32,237 nucleotides of DNA from a virus, in IMG/VR virus record IMGVR_UViG_3300037508_000376, positions 1 through 32,237 of that record, one strand, 5' to 3'. Position numbers and translations under genes: made by a program. The notes under the pieces were generated by a model. The model had not been told where the DNA came from, did not search any database, and saw only the letters and a program-made list of their open reading frames with translations. Positions within the stretch are counted from its first letter, which is position 1; each line of letters opens with the position of its first letter. This document shows, piece by piece, positions 14,333-20,746 of this stretch.

Positions 14333-16669
14333 CTATTCTGATTTAAAAGTTATATATCTCCCTTTGCTGTTCCTTCCTTTCTCCATGGTCCATCCTTTAT
14401 ACTTTCCATATTCAGCAATCCATTTTGAGAATCTCTGAGGATTCATTTCCTTATATCCATTGTATTCATTCTGGAATTGATTCAGCAATTCTGTATTAAA
14501 GTAATATACATCCAGTACCATAGGATTGTCAGAAACGAAATCAAAGAAATCTTTGTTGGTTGCCTGGATAAATCTCTTGGCTTCTGCATTGATGCTGATT
14601 GACTTAGTTAATCCATTTCTTAAAAACAACTGCAGATTCTTTATCATGTAGTTGTCAAATCTCAACCAATCATCATTGGACCATTGATCAAACAGAAGCT
14701 TGCCATATTCACTTAATGGAGATTTGACTGCATTAAAGTATTGAAAGAATTCAATCTCATGCCTTCTCCTGTCATGTGATCCTCCAGCTCCAGAGATTAC
14801 ATAATTGGTTGTGATGACAATCTTTGGTGATCTATTGAATGGAATAAATATCTCATCCTTATTCTTTCTGTTGACTGTCATTCCTTCTGAAACAATCATG
14901 AATAATTGCTCAAAATCAAAGTTCTTTTTGACATCATCAAATGCCAGAATTTGAGTATCAAGACTGACTCGCTGATAAACAAAGTCTGATTTACTTGGAT
15001 TGAATGACTTGCCATCAATCTTGACTGTCTTTCTCAGATATCCAAGAGCTGTCAACATCAAGCTTTTACCACTGCCTCCATTTGGATTGTCATCAATCTC
15101 CTGGTCATTGAAGATAATTGCTTTCTGATTGGTCTTATCCTTAAAGCTGTGGATTAAGTATCCAAGAGTTGATTCCAGTGATGCAATTCTGACTTGATCA
15201 TTGTTGCTCACCTTCTGGACCAAATCTCTGAAATCATTATGAAAGTCAATAACAATATTAAAATCTCTGTCAATTATCTGATTCTCCCAAATGTATCCAT
15301 CCACATCAATATAACTCAATAACTCAGTTGAATCCTTTGAGACCTTCACAACTCCATTCCTAAATGGAAGATATGAAAGATTCTCAGTATCTGCCAACAT
15401 CTTGATGTAAATGGAGTCAATCATATTCAAGTGATTCTCAGAGAATAGATAAGGACTCTTTGAGCAATGATTCCAAACATTGATGTGGCCTTTCTCAATG
15501 AGATAGTTCAAAACAAAATCTTTGATCTGATCAACTGATGATAGCCTAACTTTATTCTCAATGACTCTGACAAATGTAGGTTTCTCAGCATTCTCTGGAT
15601 AAAACTTATTGAATCCATTTTTAACCAGGAATTGAGAATATTTCAATGGCTCAATGGTTATGACATTTTTCTTAGAGATGTTCCAGAATACATCATCTGA
15701 ATTGGCTGTATCTTCCTTGATATCTTTAATGACATCATCACTTATATTGTGCTCTTTTTTGATGTCATCATCATTGGTACCATTCTTTATCTTCAATCGA
15801 ACTCTTTCAATTGTGGATCTATCCTCAAAGTACTTTGAATTGAACTGGCTCTTCCTGTAAGCTGATTTGATGGTTGTCAACATCTCAGCATGACTGAATG
15901 ATGTTCCAGCAACATATTTTGAATTGATATGGTATTCAGCCACATCTTGAGTAATTCCATAATCACAAAAGCAACAGGCTATCTCAAAAATAAAGTTGTT
16001 TCTGGATCCATCCTCAAATCTATTCTGAAAGTTAAATTTTTCAATCAGCTCAATCTTTTTTGACTCATCATTGAGGATGCAGATTGGAGGCTTGATTGTA
16101 TATTCATAACCTTTATCTTGACTGATTCCTTCGAATACTTGGCAGAATTCATTAAAATAAATATCTGGATCATAGGATTCAAAACAAACTCTTGAAACAT
16201 CTCCACATTTCCAGTCAAAATAATCTGAATTAATGTAATTTCCATAAGCATCAAATCTCCTTTTATGCTCATATTGATCAGACTCTGGTATTCTTATCAC
16301 AGCTTTGAGGCCATTTCCTCCTGGAGATCTGAAAACAATCATCACATATGGATCCTTCATCAACCTATTTTTCTCTGATTGCAAGCTCTCTTCATCTTTG
16401 TATCCATCAAAGTCAAGGACACAAAGTCCAGAATGCTCAATCAATCCATTGGCATTCCTTTCTGAAAATATACCATTAAACATGATAGCATATAAATCAG
16501 TCTTGAGCTTGCTGTATTCATTTGCTGATTTGTCAAATGTTCTTATTTTCTCAATCTTCTTGATGAGATCTGTAGTTCCTTTCTGGATTCTACCAACCAC
16601 CTCATAAATTGTCAAGGTGTATGGTGTATCCTTCGAATTGAACAAACTTTTAAATACTGATATTTTCAT
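14333..16669 (-). CDS. primase-helicase (BT4734/VirE-like N-domain plus SF3-type helicase)
   Basis: The 778-aa product is the main replication protein. The N-terminal part (about 20-180) has LYAIMFNGIFSERNANGLIE, then LDFDGY (85-90), FRSPGGNGLKAVIRIP and DVSRVCFESYDPD, which is the BT4734/VirE N-terminal primase-like domain of Bacteroidota mobile elements. The C-terminal part has Walker A GGSGKS (531-536), Walker B ILAFDDV (574-580), a sensor I motif VITTN (618-622) and a possible arginine finger DRRR (633-636), as in SF3/D5-like helicases. It follows the repeat-rich region at 16670-16941 and reads away from it, as expected of an initiator or helicase beside an origin. Confidence 0.9.
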   Translation of the reverse strand: MKISVFKSLFNSKDTPYTLTIYEVVGRIQKGTTDLIKKIEKIRTFDKSANEYSKLKTDLYAIMFNGIFSERNANGLIEHSGLCVLDFDGYKDEESLQSEKNRLMKDPYVMIVFRSPGGNGLKAVIRIPESDQYEHKRRFDAYGNYINSDYFDWKCGDVSRVCFESYDPDIYFNEFCQVFEGISQDKGYEYTIKPPICILNDESKKIELIEKFNFQNRFEDGSRNNFIFEIACCFCDYGITQDVAEYHINSKYVAGTSFSHAEMLTTIKSAYRKSQFNSKYFEDRSTIERVRLKIKNGTNDDDIKKEHNISDDVIKDIKEDTANSDDVFWNISKKNVITIEPLKYSQFLVKNGFNKFYPENAEKPTFVRVIENKVRLSSVDQIKDFVLNYLIEKGHINVWNHCSKSPYLFSENHLNMIDSIYIKMLADTENLSYLPFRNGVVKVSKDSTELLSYIDVDGYIWENQIIDRDFNIVIDFHNDFRDLVQKVSNNDQVRIASLESTLGYLIHSFKDKTNQKAIIFNDQEIDDNPNGGSGKSLMLTALGYLRKTVKIDGKSFNPSKSDFVYQRVSLDTQILAFDDVKKNFDFEQLFMIVSEGMTVNRKNKDEIFIPFNRSPKIVITTNYVISGAGGSHDRRRHEIEFFQYFNAVKSPLSEYGKLLFDQWSNDDWLRFDNYMIKNLQLFLRNGLTKSISINAEAKRFIQATNKDFFDFVSDNPMVLDVYYFNTELLNQFQNEYNGYKEMNPQRFSKWIAEYGKYKGWTMEKGRNSKGRYITFKSE

Positions 16670-16691
16670 AATACTGTTTTAATGCACTGTG

Positions 16692-16752
16692 TAAAAAAAG
16701 ATGAGGAAAGGACAGTGTCAAACCTTTTACGTGGATGCCTCCGACAACCTCA
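16692..16752 (-). ncRNA. structured 5' leader with attenuator-like ending
   Basis: Just after the predicted start, the RNA begins AUGAGG, which can pair with CCUCAU located immediately before CUUUUUUU. An inner stem AAAGG/CCUUU with an 11-base loop stacks on its 3' side. The part between holds GGAGGCAUCC, which can form a small hairpin. The pattern is that of an intrinsic terminator with a multi-branched top, as in attenuators or riboswitches. An eight-codon frame (MRLSEAST) starts at the 5' end. I cannot match it to a known RNA family. Confidence 0.4.
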
Positions 16753-16755
16753 TTG

Positions 16756-16783
16756 CAAATATAACAATTTTCTTCAATGACAA
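16756..16783 (-). promoter_or_regulatory. promoter of the primase-helicase gene
   Basis: On the minus strand TTG (16781-16783), a 17-base spacer, and a full TAnnTTTG match, TATATTTG (16756-16763), form a Bacteroidota-type promoter. The TTG lies within the first iteron. Transcription would start near 16750 and give a leader of about 80 bases before the ATG at 16669. Confidence 0.65.
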
Positions 16784-16952
16784 GTATGACAATTAAATGA
16801 CAAGTTAAAAATGCACTTGTCATGGCTATAACTCAATGCAGTATTGATTTTTAGTAATTTCATGACAGGTTGCCAATGAAAAAATGGGGGTGTCCCAACA
16901 AAAAAAATATTTTCTTAGTGTCGTATAATAAAGGGAGTTGTCTACTTGTCAT
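16777..16952. repeat. iteron-like repeats ATGACAAGT
   Basis: Six copies of a 9-mer are seen. Direct copies are at 16777-16785 (ATGACAAGT), 16786-16794 (ATGACAATT), 16797-16805 (ATGACAAGT) and 16862-16870 (ATGACAGGT). Inverted copies (ACTTGTCAT) are at 16815-16823 and 16944-16952, the last inside the end of the DnaA-like gene. The first three are spaced 9 and 11 bases apart, near one turn of DNA. The first copy covers the -33 element of the primase promoter. They could be initiator binding sites, operators, or both. Confidence 0.75.
16879..16897 (-). terminator. weak intrinsic terminator-like hairpin after the DnaA-like gene
   Basis: On the minus strand TGGG (16894-16897), a loop ACACC and CCCA (16885-16888) are followed by six T (16879-16884). 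The stem is only four base pairs, so strength is doubtful. Its place 45 bases after the DnaA-like gene fits the end of the early operon. Confidence 0.35.
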
Positions 16953-17319
16953 AATATCCAGCTTGAATTCTTTCCTTGATTAACCTCAACTCTGTTGTGT
17001 TGTAGCAATTGATAATGTCTTGAAAAATAGTAGGTTTATCCTCATCTATTTGAATTGAAAATTTACCTAATTCATTCACATATTGTCTGATTGTCCTGTC
17101 ATAAAGCTTGTCATTGCCAAAGAATTGATCATGTATCTTCAATGCATTTATCACTGTTGCATGATTCCTTTTGAATAATCTTCCAATCCTGGCAAGATGC
17201 CAACCTTCATCTCTGAGAATGGCATACAAGTAACTTCTCTTATAGATCAGATCTCTGTATCTATCCTTCGAATCCAGGCTGTCCCTCTGAATCAGTTCTT
17301 TTATTTTTTCTATACTCAT
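16942..17319 (-). CDS. DnaA domain IV-like DNA-binding protein
   Basis: From the ATG at 17319 the product has 125 aa; an in-frame ATG at 17331 gives 129 aa. The segment RSYLYAILRDEGWHLARIGR, then LFKRNHATVINALKIHD, resembles the DNA-binding domain IV of DnaA: helix, turn, helix, then an N-H-A-T-V motif in the place of the D-H-S/T-T-V signature. No AAA+ domain is present. It ends beside the ATGACAAGT repeats, the last repeat covering its stop codon. Binding to those repeats to start replication or control the primase promoter is a reasonable inference. It could equally be a host DnaA mimic. Confidence 0.65.
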   Translation of the reverse strand: MSIEKIKELIQRDSLDSKDRYRDLIYKRSYLYAILRDEGWHLARIGRLFKRNHATVINALKIHDQFFGNDKLYDRTIRQYVNELGKFSIQIDEDKPTIFQDIINCYNTTELRLIKERIQAGYYDK

Positions 17320-17407
17320 AGTATTCTTCAATTGTTGTGGTTATATCTTCATTCTCAGCCTCTCTGCTATATTGCCAAGCTTCCTCTATCCAGGATGTAT
17401 CTTTCAT
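17261..17407 (-). CDS. 48-aa acidic protein, possible gene
   Basis: The start shares ATGA with the stop of the 81-aa gene, and the 48-codon frame fills the gap to the DnaA-like gene, overlapping its start by 59-71 bases. The product begins MKDTSWIEEAWQYSREAENE and is acidic, with several aromatics. The coupled start and the otherwise empty gap support it. The overlap with the next gene weakens the case. I do not recognise a family. Confidence 0.4.
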   Translation of the reverse strand: MKDTSWIEEAWQYSREAENEDITTTIEEYYEYRKNKRTDSEGQPGFEG

Positions 17408-17649
17408 TGGATTTGTTTTTGATCATTAATACCTTTGAATAAGTCAGAGCTGGATGATATCATTCCTGTTGCTTTAACGTAATCAATCTCAATCTTTGCA
17501 CTATTGATAATAACACTACCAATCTCAGCAACAGCTTGAGCTTTGTCAATCTCTTTGTTCAACTCCTCTTGAGTTAACTCATCATTATCCAGCCTCTCTA
17601 ATGCTGCGAATAAGTGATCTCTTAGATCATTAATTTTGTTTCTTGCCAT
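17404..17649 (-). CDS. small helical protein of phage early region
   Basis: The 81-aa product is helical and opens MARNKINDLRDHLFAALERL. It continues with an acidic helix and EIGSVIINSAKIEIDYVKAT. Proteins with this plan (RNKINDLRDHLF and SVIINSAK) are frequent in Bacteroidota phages near replication genes. A function is not known to me. It overlaps the HNH gene by 20 bases at its start and shares ATGA with a possible 48-codon gene downstream. Confidence 0.75.
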   Translation of the reverse strand: MARNKINDLRDHLFAALERLDNDELTQEELNKEIDKAQAVAEIGSVIINSAKIEIDYVKATGMISSSSDLFKGINDQKQIQ

Positions 17650-18229
17650 TTATCTTTCTATTTAGTTTTGATTTTAATTTAATTACTTGCTGTATTTCTT
17701 CCGGGAATCTGTGGATGGTATTCTTTTTCATATTGTCTACCATTGAAACAAGCTCAAGATTATCCAGGATACAATTCATTCTGTTGCCATCTTTGAATCT
17801 GATTACTGATCCTTTTGGCACAGGACCATTGGCATCCTTCCAAATCTTGTGATGATAAAGAATCCAATTTGAATCAGATAGCTTATAATAAAGATAACCA
17901 TCTCTCTCATTGATAGTTCCATCTGGCTTCCAATTGGATGGCCTATTGCCTTTCTTGAACATGGTTGCCTTGCATTTTTCATACATGTTTTCAGGCATTT
18001 TCTTTCCTTTGTTTTGAGGAATATTACCTTTTTTAAATCTATGAGCTTTGCCACCTTCAATCAAATTATGCCTTCCAGATTTATCAGAATTTTTGAACTC
18101 TTCTGATTTCTTAATTCCCATTGAAAAGGCTTTATTTGCAAGCTGATAATAAGTCAATCCAAGTTCATCTGCCAAATCTTGAGTCCTTTCATAAGGAAAT
18201 CTTTCTTTGATTATATCATTCAGATTCAT
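17630..18229 (-). CDS. HNH endonuclease (homing type, HNH_3)
   Basis: The 199-aa product has an N-terminal helix-turn-helix (RTQDLADELGLTYYQLANKA) and a linker with repeated HRFKKGN, MFKKGN and NKGKKM patterns typical of NUMOD/HNH phage enzymes. It then has an HNH_3-type nuclease (GYLYYKLSDSNWILYHHKIW, then VIRFKDGNRMNCILDNLELV). His-His and the two Asn residues of the motif are present, so it is probably active. Such free-standing enzymes cut DNA at chosen sites to spread their own gene. No neighbouring gene is visibly split, so it is not within an intron. Confidence 0.85.
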   Translation of the reverse strand: MNLNDIIKERFPYERTQDLADELGLTYYQLANKAFSMGIKKSEEFKNSDKSGRHNLIEGGKAHRFKKGNIPQNKGKKMPENMYEKCKATMFKKGNRPSNWKPDGTINERDGYLYYKLSDSNWILYHHKIWKDANGPVPKGSVIRFKDGNRMNCILDNLELVSMVDNMKKNTIHRFPEEIQQVIKLKSKLNRKINGKKQN

Positions 18230-18323
18230 CGTTCTTGTATACTTTGTTAATAATGTTTAATCTGATCATCAATCTTCTGATCCTTCTCAATTTAATCTTT
18301 TGCCTTGCACTCTTAATGATCAT
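18216..18323 (-). CDS. 35-aa basic peptide, possible gene
   Basis: The start shares ATGA with the stop of the 71-aa gene upstream, and the frame runs to 18216, overlapping the HNH start by 14 bases. The product (MIIKSARQKIKLRRIRRLMI, then RLNIINKVYKNDESE) is very basic with regular spacing of Arg, Lys, Ile and Leu, as in an amphipathic helix. It could bind nucleic acid or a membrane. Its fit between neighbours supports it; its size keeps the call uncertain. Confidence 0.4.
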   Translation of the reverse strand: MIIKSARQKIKLRRIRRLMIRLNIINKVYKNDESE

Positions 18324-18535
18324 AGCTCCTCAACTTTATATCCATGATCAATATACCATTGTAATGTATCTCTTTCCTCATCTTGAAAGTTAGGATCAAA
18401 TAAACATTGATTCTGATCCATAACACAATTCCACCAGAATCCTCCTTCCTCTTCCATTTCATCCTCAAGCCATACTCTGAATCTTCTCATCAATGGATGT
18501 GGCTCATTTGTGTAGTTAGCTATTGTAATTTTCAT
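18320..18535 (-). CDS. small acidic protein, unknown
   Basis: The 71-aa product is acidic and rich in aromatics (FRVWLEDEMEEEGGFWWNCV, later WYIDHGYKVEEL). It has no membrane segment. Its start overlaps the stop of the 65-aa gene as ATGA. Small acidic proteins in phage early regions often bind host proteins or act as DNA mimics, but nothing here fixes a function. Confidence 0.6.
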   Translation of the reverse strand: MKITIANYTNEPHPLMRRFRVWLEDEMEEEGGFWWNCVMDQNQCLFDPNFQDEERDTLQWYIDHGYKVEEL

Positions 18536-18729
18536 TTTAAATCAGTTAAGTCGTTAAAAAATAAACTTATATGTCTACCATTACTCATGTGTTCAACAAC
18601 AACCTCAAGAAAATTTTTAAGATTATCATAATGTTTAAATGACAATTGTTGCACTGTCTGAGTTGTGAATGTTTGTTCAAAATAATGAACTCCAGTTCTT
18701 TGGTCAAAATGTTCTTCTTGTATTTTCAT
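18532..18729 (-). CDS. small protein, unknown
   Basis: The 65-aa product (MKIQEEHFDQRTGVHYFEQT) is mixed alpha/beta with no membrane segment. It shares ATGA with the next gene and follows the previous one after 6 bases. I do not recognise a family. It belongs to a run of short early genes. Confidence 0.55.
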   Translation of the reverse strand: MKIQEEHFDQRTGVHYFEQTFTTQTVQQLSFKHYDNLKNFLEVVVEHMSNGRHISLFFNDLTDLK

Positions 18730-18735
18730 ATCTTC

Positions 18736-18957
18736 TCAACTTTTAAAATTAACGGAGGCCACATGTCCATCTTTTTGATTGCATCCTCTGGACTGTTGGC
18801 TTGAATTATTCTCTGTTGGATGGTCCATCTCACATCCTTCACTTTGTACGTTACTTTGAAATTCTGCATCTCTTTTTGCTCTTAAAAAATTATTATATAA
18901 ATCCATGTTGAATCTGCCAGCTCTCTGCCACCAATATTCATAATAAGCTGTTGTCAT
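18736..18957 (-). CDS. small protein with aromatic N-terminus, unknown
   Basis: The 73-aa product opens MTTAYYEYWWQRAGRFNMDL and has a polar, Ser/Gln/Asn-rich C-terminal half with two cysteines. Its start overlaps the 69-aa gene as ATGA. No family is recognised. It may be an early protein that acts on the host. Confidence 0.55.
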   Translation of the reverse strand: MTTAYYEYWWQRAGRFNMDLYNNFLRAKRDAEFQSNVQSEGCEMDHPTENNSSQQSRGCNQKDGHVASVNFKS

Positions 18958-19163
18958 ATCTTGTTTTTGTAAATGGTTAATCTTCCAATGGCTCTTGCAC
19001 AGGTATCAATTCGATCCTCATATTTATCAGCAAGCTGATTAAGACCAGATCTCTTTAAGTCTGGAATCAGTGATTGATACATTTTTATTCTGTACATGAA
19101 TCCATCAATAATTGCATTGACATTCTCAATCTTTTCAAGTCTTGTGATTATCTCCTCTCTCAT
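18954..19163 (-). CDS. small helical protein, unknown
   Basis: The 69-aa product (MREEIITRLEKIENVNAIID) is helical throughout and basic at its end, with a likely coiled-coil at its start. The start shares ATGA with the 48-codon membrane gene just upstream. No family is recognised. Confidence 0.6.
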   Translation of the reverse strand: MREEIITRLEKIENVNAIIDGFMYRIKMYQSLIPDLKRSGLNQLADKYEDRIDTCARAIGRLTIYKNKI

Positions 19164-19306
19164 CTCATTAAAATTAAAGTTGAATATAATCCACCAATGA
19201 CAATAATAACCATTGTCAGAAGGCTTAAAACTGCACTCAAAAAAGATTTGTGCTCATCATTCGCTGGAAGGAATGGCTCAATAAGACTAATTAATTTTGC
19301 TTTCAT
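19160..19306 (-). CDS. 48-aa single-span membrane protein, first gene of the early operon
   Basis: This short gene starts at 19306 and its stop shares ATGA with the following gene. The product has a polar N-terminal half (MKAKLISLIEPFLPANDEHK) and a hydrophobic segment at about residues 22-46 (FLSAVLSLLTMVIIVIGGLY and onwards). It is the first gene after the terminator at 19394-19422 and a repeat-bearing intergenic region. Small single-span proteins at this place may act at the host membrane; a holin next to the lysis genes is also possible. Confidence 0.6.
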   Translation of the reverse strand: MKAKLISLIEPFLPANDEHKSFLSAVLSLLTMVIIVIGGLYSTLILMR

Positions 19307-19331
19307 ATCTGTTTTGTTAATTATTATGGTG

Positions 19332-19339
19332 TAAAGTTA
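19332..19339 (-). promoter_or_regulatory. possible -7 element of the early promoter
   Basis: On the minus strand TAACTTTA differs by one base from TAnnTTTG and lies 26 bases before the first early gene. The same octamer occurs after the capsid gene terminator (25662-25669). No good TTG lies at the expected distance, so the call is tentative. Confidence 0.35.
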
Positions 19340-19363
19340 AGAACTTTTTTCAGTTATGAAATA

Positions 19364-19382
19364 ATTTTAACATATTTTAACA
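19364..19382 (-). repeat. tandem 10-bp repeat, possible operator of the early promoter
   Basis: Two copies of ATTTTAACA (plus strand, 19364-19372 and 19374-19382) lie 10 bases apart, one DNA turn. They sit between the terminator and the first early gene. A possible -7 element TAACTTTA is at 19332-19339 on the minus strand, and TTTG at 19384-19387. A regulator site is likely but not proven. Confidence 0.4.
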
Positions 19383-19393
19383 AATCAAGGTAT

Positions 19394-19422
19394 AAAAAAA
19401 GAGAGCAATTTTCATCACTCTC
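19394..19422 (-). terminator. intrinsic terminator of the head/lysis operon
   Basis: On the minus strand GAGAG (19418-19422), a loop of about 12 bases, and CTCTC (19401-19405) are followed by seven T (19394-19400). A T-G pair may extend the stem. It lies about 46 bases after the stop of the last gene of the head/lysis operon. Confidence 0.75.
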
Positions 19423-19468
19423 CTTCTCGTTAACCAAAATAAACAGATATGCAGATCAAATATAGTTA

Positions 19469-19744
19469 TTATTTCTTTCTCAGCAAGAATTTAACAAGTT
19501 TTCCAATCAATCCAGATTGCTCATTAACATCAACTTTGACCTCTCCATTGTTGATCTCAACATCAACCTTCTCTGAGTCAATCTTGATGCTCTTATTGTC
19601 TTTATCTTTATGCAATTCAACATCAACCTTTGGAGTATCAACCTTAACATCAGTGACTCCATCCTTTCTGGTGATCTTTACATCAATATTCTTTGTATCA
19701 ATGTTTATATTCAAGTTCTTTTTTGGTCTTCCTGGCTTTTTCAT
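19469..19744 (-). CDS. AT-hook/beta-repeat protein in the lysis cassette
   Basis: The 91-aa product starts with a basic AT-hook-like motif (KKPGRPKKN, residues 2-10). It then has a run of alternating strands with repeated D-V-K/D-V-E patterns (NIDVKI, TDVKVDT, KVDVELH, KVDVEIN, EVKVDV), as in a short beta-solenoid or repeated hairpins. It ends in an amphipathic basic helix (LIGKLVKFLLRKK). The gene shares one base with the end of endolysin and is the last gene before the terminator. It could bind DNA minor groove or membrane. I know of no family with this plan. Confidence 0.65.
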   Translation of the reverse strand: MKKPGRPKKNLNINIDTKNIDVKITRKDGVTDVKVDTPKVDVELHKDKDNKSIKIDSEKVDVEINNGEVKVDVNEQSGLIGKLVKFLLRKK

Positions 19745-20262
19745 TATGCTTCATTTGTTGTTACTACTCCTTTTGGCTCAAGATGGACAACTCTCACAGA
19801 TGCTGGTTGTGCAATCTTCCATGCTGTCCTTCTTGCTTGGCTTAATCTTGACTTCTCAATGCGAGATATGCTCACTGAATTGTTTTGATTTCCTCCAAGT
19901 ACATGATAATGTGTTGAATCCTCACCAACATAAATCCCTACATGGCCACCTCCATTCCTGGTGAATGTCAATATATCTCCAAGCATTGCCACCTTAGCAA
20001 CATTGCCATACTTATTCCAGTTCAATGCCCATAATGGAGCTTTGACAACATCCAATCCAGCTGCATGACAACAGTATGCCACGAATAAACCACACCAGGG
20101 GATCTCATCATTTGTGTAAACCTTCTCAAGACCAAGAGCTTTGGCCCAGGATAAGATGGTTGGATTGTGTTGCTTTCCAACTATCTCCTTTACTCCAATG
20201 TGCTTAACAGCCTCAACCAATAATTTGGGAGCTGTTTCTTTCTTAAGCCAGGCATAACTCAT
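19744..20262 (-). CDS. endolysin, TIGR02594/NlpC-P60-like peptidase
   Basis: The 172-aa product has the TIGR02594 plan: helical N-terminal part, then EIPWCGLFVAYCCHAAGLD with catalytic Cys57, GDILTFTRNGGGHVGIYVGE with His107, and VLGGNQNNSV with Asn125 as third residue. Enzymes of this type cut peptide or amide bonds in peptidoglycan. No signal peptide is seen, so release by a holin or through membrane damage would be needed. It overlaps the upstream membrane gene by 4 bases. Confidence 0.9.
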   Translation of the reverse strand: MSYAWLKKETAPKLLVEAVKHIGVKEIVGKQHNPTILSWAKALGLEKVYTNDEIPWCGLFVAYCCHAAGLDVVKAPLWALNWNKYGNVAKVAMLGDILTFTRNGGGHVGIYVGEDSTHYHVLGGNQNNSVSISRIEKSRLSQARRTAWKIAQPASVRVVHLEPKGVVTTNEA

Positions 20263-20507
20263 ATGGAATCTCTTTTTATGTAAATGTACTTAATTTTTCT
20301 CTTGATTGTCATGAGGCTATCAATATCATGCTTGATGTTCTCTACTTTGATTTCATTATCATGTTCAAGATCATGAAGATATTTCTCAGCTTTGATTGTG
20401 GTTGCATCTTTCTTTGGTGCCTTGTATTCATGCACAGGCATTGGTGCAAAGATTGCAAATAATGAGCTTGCTATTGTGGCAAGCAATATTACTTTATTCT
20501 CCATCAA
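20259..20507 (-). CDS. small exported or membrane protein, possible spanin-like partner
   Basis: The 82-aa product has a hydrophobic N-terminal segment (about residues 5-22: KVILLATIASSLFAIFAPMP) followed by a long charged helical part (residues 28-82) with KIKYIYIKRD at the end. It overlaps the upstream membrane gene by 14 bases and the endolysin by 4 bases. The place fits a spanin component, but no lipobox cysteine is present, so it is not a classical outer-membrane lipoprotein. Confidence 0.6.
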   Translation of the reverse strand: MMENKVILLATIASSLFAIFAPMPVHEYKAPKKDATTIKAEKYLHDLEHDNEIKVENIKHDIDSLMTIKRKIKYIYIKRDSI

Positions 20508-20736
20508 GTTTTTTGTTAAGTTCTTTTTGAAACAAGATATCTTGCATCAGTTTTTTATCAGCCTTTCTCTCCTCATCACAATCATCAATCTTGTTTTGTT
20601 GTGTTTTAATTTCATTGTCCTTGGATGTGATCAGATATCTTCCAATCATAATGACAATTGCAAATAGGATAAAGAATAAATAAGTAAATGGACTCTTGAG
20701 AAATGTTTTGAAATCAAGATTGAAAATTTTTTCCAT
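20494..20736 (-). CDS. small membrane protein with coiled coil, Rz-like
   Basis: The 80-aa product has one membrane segment (about 15-38: SPFTYLFFILFAIVIMIGRY) after a short polar start, then a helical charged part likely to form a coiled coil (DNEIKTQQNKIDDCDEERKA). The plan is that of an inner-membrane spanin (Rz). It is followed by another small membrane protein and the endolysin, so a lysis role is likely. A holin role is the alternative. Confidence 0.6.
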   Translation of the reverse strand: MEKIFNLDFKTFLKSPFTYLFFILFAIVIMIGRYLITSKDNEIKTQQNKIDDCDEERKADKKLMQDILFQKELNKKLDGE

Positions 20737-20746
20737 ACTTATTATG

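Larger units (their letters stand above)
16670..16941. other. non-coding region, candidate replication origin
   Basis: This 272-bp gap is the only sizeable non-coding region of the genome. It holds five of the six ATGACAAGT-type 9-mers, an AT-rich stretch, a short possible terminator, a promoter and a structured leader. It lies between a DnaA-domain-IV-like gene and the primase-helicase gene, so an origin is likely by analogy with iteron-type origins. No gene is seen on either strand. Confidence 0.6.

Noticed and set aside
17630-18229. HNH gene as part of a group I intron
   Set aside because: No neighbouring gene is split, and both flanking genes keep intact frames and overlaps; it is a free-standing gene.
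19449-19964. Long plus-strand frame of 171 codons opposite the endolysin and the AT-hook gene
   Set aside because: It lies opposite two well-supported genes, is rich in Leu/Ser/Phe as expected from the reverse of Lys/Glu/Asp codons, and has no family features.
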